Below, piece after piece: positions 11,613 through 12,500 of a stretch of 12,500 nucleotides of DNA. The DNA is from Symbiodinium natans. Lineage: Eukaryota; Sar; Dinophyceae; Suessiales; Symbiodiniaceae. Each line of letters starts with the position of its first letter. The first letter of the stretch is position 1. The notes under the pieces were generated by a model. That model was not told the DNA's origin and ran no database searches. It saw only the letters and a list, made by a program, of their open reading frames with translations. The stretch lies in NCBI GenBank assembly GCA_905221605.1, contig CAJNDS010002135.1, positions 917,501 through 930,000 of the forward strand, written 5' to 3'. A program made the translations under genes and the position numbers.

Positions 11613-11750
11613 ATGGACCGCAAACCCCTTCAGGGTTCATTGCGTCCCCACTACCTACACCCAGGCTTGAATGCTGAATGCGAGTACTGCCCTGCGTCAA
11701 CACACCTGAACCTTAGAATCCCTAGTTTGGGTTTAGGGTTTAGGGTTTAG
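11613..11750 (+). CDS. ATG-led ORF at an array edge, 45 codons
   Basis: ATG is three bases after the array and the frame stops at TAG 11748-11750 within the next, inverted array. The peptide begins MDRKPLQGSLRPHYLHPGLN and continues AECEYCPASTHLNL, with a Cys-x-x-Cys pair followed by His, then a telomere-derived tail. The arrangement array-ATG-unique-inverted array repeats that at 5012 and 6470. CCTTCAG|GG at 11626-11633 is an alternative acceptor. It is the best of the ATG-led small frames by composition, but no family is recognised. Confidence 0.25.
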   Translation: MDRKPLQGSLRPHYLHPGLNAECEYCPASTHLNLRIPSLGLGFRV

Positions 11751-11793
11751 GGTTTAGGGTTTAGGGTTTGGGGTTTAGGGTTTAGGGTTTAGG
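11728..11793 (+). repeat. Telomeric-type array, TTTAGGG orientation
   Basis: About nine units with one TTTGGGG. Confidence 0.96.
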
Positions 11794-11926
11794 TCTAGGG
11801 CCTCTTCCTTGAGACCTACGCAACCCAAAACTCAGGAATCCTTACAGGAACCTCGGAGCCCAAACCCTACACCCTGGAACCCTGAGCTTAAACCCGCAGC
11901 CCTAACTGCCCTTGACCCCTAAAGCT

Positions 11927-11969
11927 AGGGTTTAGGGTTTAGGGTTTCGGGTTTAGGGTTTAGGGTTTC
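11927..11969 (+). repeat. Short TTTAGGG tract
   Basis: Six units, two TTTCGGG. The sequences on each side (11794-11926 and 11970-12067) are C-rich with stray CCCTAAA-like words and no convincing frame. Confidence 0.92.
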
Positions 11970-12072
11970 GACCCCAACTCACCCCACCCCAAAGCCACTC
12001 GGGGTCACGAAGCGTGGTATCTAATTCCAAAGGCCTTGGCCCCAACCCACAAATCCTTCGAATAGCAAACCC

Positions 12073-12230
12073 TAGACCCCATAAACCCTAAAGCCGAAAC
12101 CCTAAACCCTACATAAACCCTAACACCGTATGTAGACCCCATAAAGCCTAAAGCCTAAACCCTACAAACCCTAAACCCTATGTAGACCCCATAAAGCCTA
12201 AAGCCGAAACCCTATAAACCCTAAACCCTC
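12073..12230 (-). repeat. Higher-order repeat of about 50-60 bp, three copies
   Basis: TAGACCCCATAAA starts copies at 12073, 12133 and 12183. Copies 2 and 3 share TAGACCCCATAAAGCCTAAA, then GCC(T/G)AAACCCTA and AAACCCTAAACCCT, with a 50-bp step. Copy 1 is 60 bp and more telomere-like. The unit is composed of about seven diverged CCCTAAA words, so a block of telomeric repeats mutated and was then re-duplicated as a larger unit. Confidence 0.85.
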
Positions 12231-12314
12231 CCCAGCAACCCAAAAGTCCCGAAACAAAAGCTGAAGCTCAAAGTCCTCCACTCCGAACCCGGGGTCCAGA
12301 ATCCACAACCCGAA

Positions 12315-12415
12315 GCCCTAAACCTTAAACTTTAAAATCTAAACCCTAAAACCCTGAACCCTAAGCCCTAAACCCTAAACTCCAAAATCTAAACCCTAAA
12401 AACCCTGAACCCTAA
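12315..12415 (-). repeat. Second 50-bp higher-order repeat, two copies
   Basis: GCCCTAAACC starts copies at 12315 and 12365. Both continue through AAAATCTAAACCCTAAAA and CCCTGAACCCTAA. The second has one extra A. The sequence differs from the repeat at 12073 but has the same 50-bp step. Confidence 0.85.
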
Positions 12416-12456
12416 ACCCTAAACCCTAAACCCTAAACCCTAAACCCTAAACCCTA
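12402..12456 (-). repeat. CCCTAAA array at the right edge
   Basis: About eight perfect units, then ACTGTAAG|GTTTAGGG, where orientation switches within ten bases. The last 35 bases of the window are diverged TTTAGGG-type sequence. Confidence 0.95.
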
Positions 12457-12500
12457 CTGTAAGGTTTAGGGATTTGGGGCTTAGTTTAGGTTGCGGGCCT

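Noticed and set aside
1-12500. tRNA, 5S rRNA or rRNA genes
   Set aside because: Reading both strands for GGTTCGA-type B boxes and conserved rRNA words gave only isolated partial matches without the rest of the gene.
1-12500. Eimeria as the source, because of genome-wide telomere-like repeats
   Set aside because: Eimeria repeat-rich regions also carry abundant CAG repeats, and I see no CAG arrays here. The assignment is not excluded but not supported.

Overview
The window is eukaryotic, non-prokaryotic DNA dominated by the 7-base plant/alga/alveolate-type telomere repeat (TTTAGGG, written CCCTAAA on the other strand). More than 30 separate tracts, from 2 to about 25 units long, lie in both orientations across all 12.5 kb, mixed with variants (TTCAGGG, TTTGGGG, TTTCGGG, TTTTAGGG, and 8- and 9-base forms). 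This repeat is known from land plants and many green algae, dinoflagellates, Toxoplasma/Eimeria-type apicomplexans, chromerids and some stramenopiles. I cannot decide among them. Because tracts of both orientations alternate throughout, this is an interstitial or subtelomeric patchwork, not one chromosome end. The 27 bases at the left edge read like a left telomere but are too short to prove an end.

Layout. 1-7384: telomeric tracts separated by unique spacers, most of them 70-125 bp. Several spacers are open reading blocks with protein-like or GC3-rich codons, such as those at 7-120, 1213-1350, 2749-2862, 3002-3199 and 6781-6840. Short hairpin elements resembling MITEs sit among them at 621-724, 2691-2785, 3214-3290, 3981-4134 and 6005-6220. 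The first, second and third of these, and the fourth more weakly, share a C-rich arm core, and the copy at 3214-3290 has a 6-bp target-site duplication. A decayed coding patch at 4157-4667 may be a retroelement remnant. 7385-9522: the only long stretch free of telomeric repeats. It holds several old tandem repeats (about 69, 11, 56 and 57-67 bp periods) and no recognisable gene. 9523-12500: the telomeric patchwork resumes, with a complex repeat at 9703-9964, a quiet unique stretch at 11049-11530, and 50-bp higher-order repeats built from telomeric units at 12073-12415.

No complete, recognisable protein-coding gene, tRNA or rRNA was found. Most long ORFs start at GTG or TTG and are of a length expected by chance. 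The most interesting reading is structural: short unique, sometimes exon-like segments are bounded by inverted telomeric arrays, and several G-rich arrays begin at an AG|GTTTAGGG junction that looks like a splice donor. The best case is a 71-bp intron-like segment at 6841-6911, built almost wholly of a telomeric fold-back, after an ATG-led 20-codon block. Whether telomeric repeats have colonised introns here, or have healed breaks in decaying subtelomeric sequence, cannot be settled from the sequence alone.
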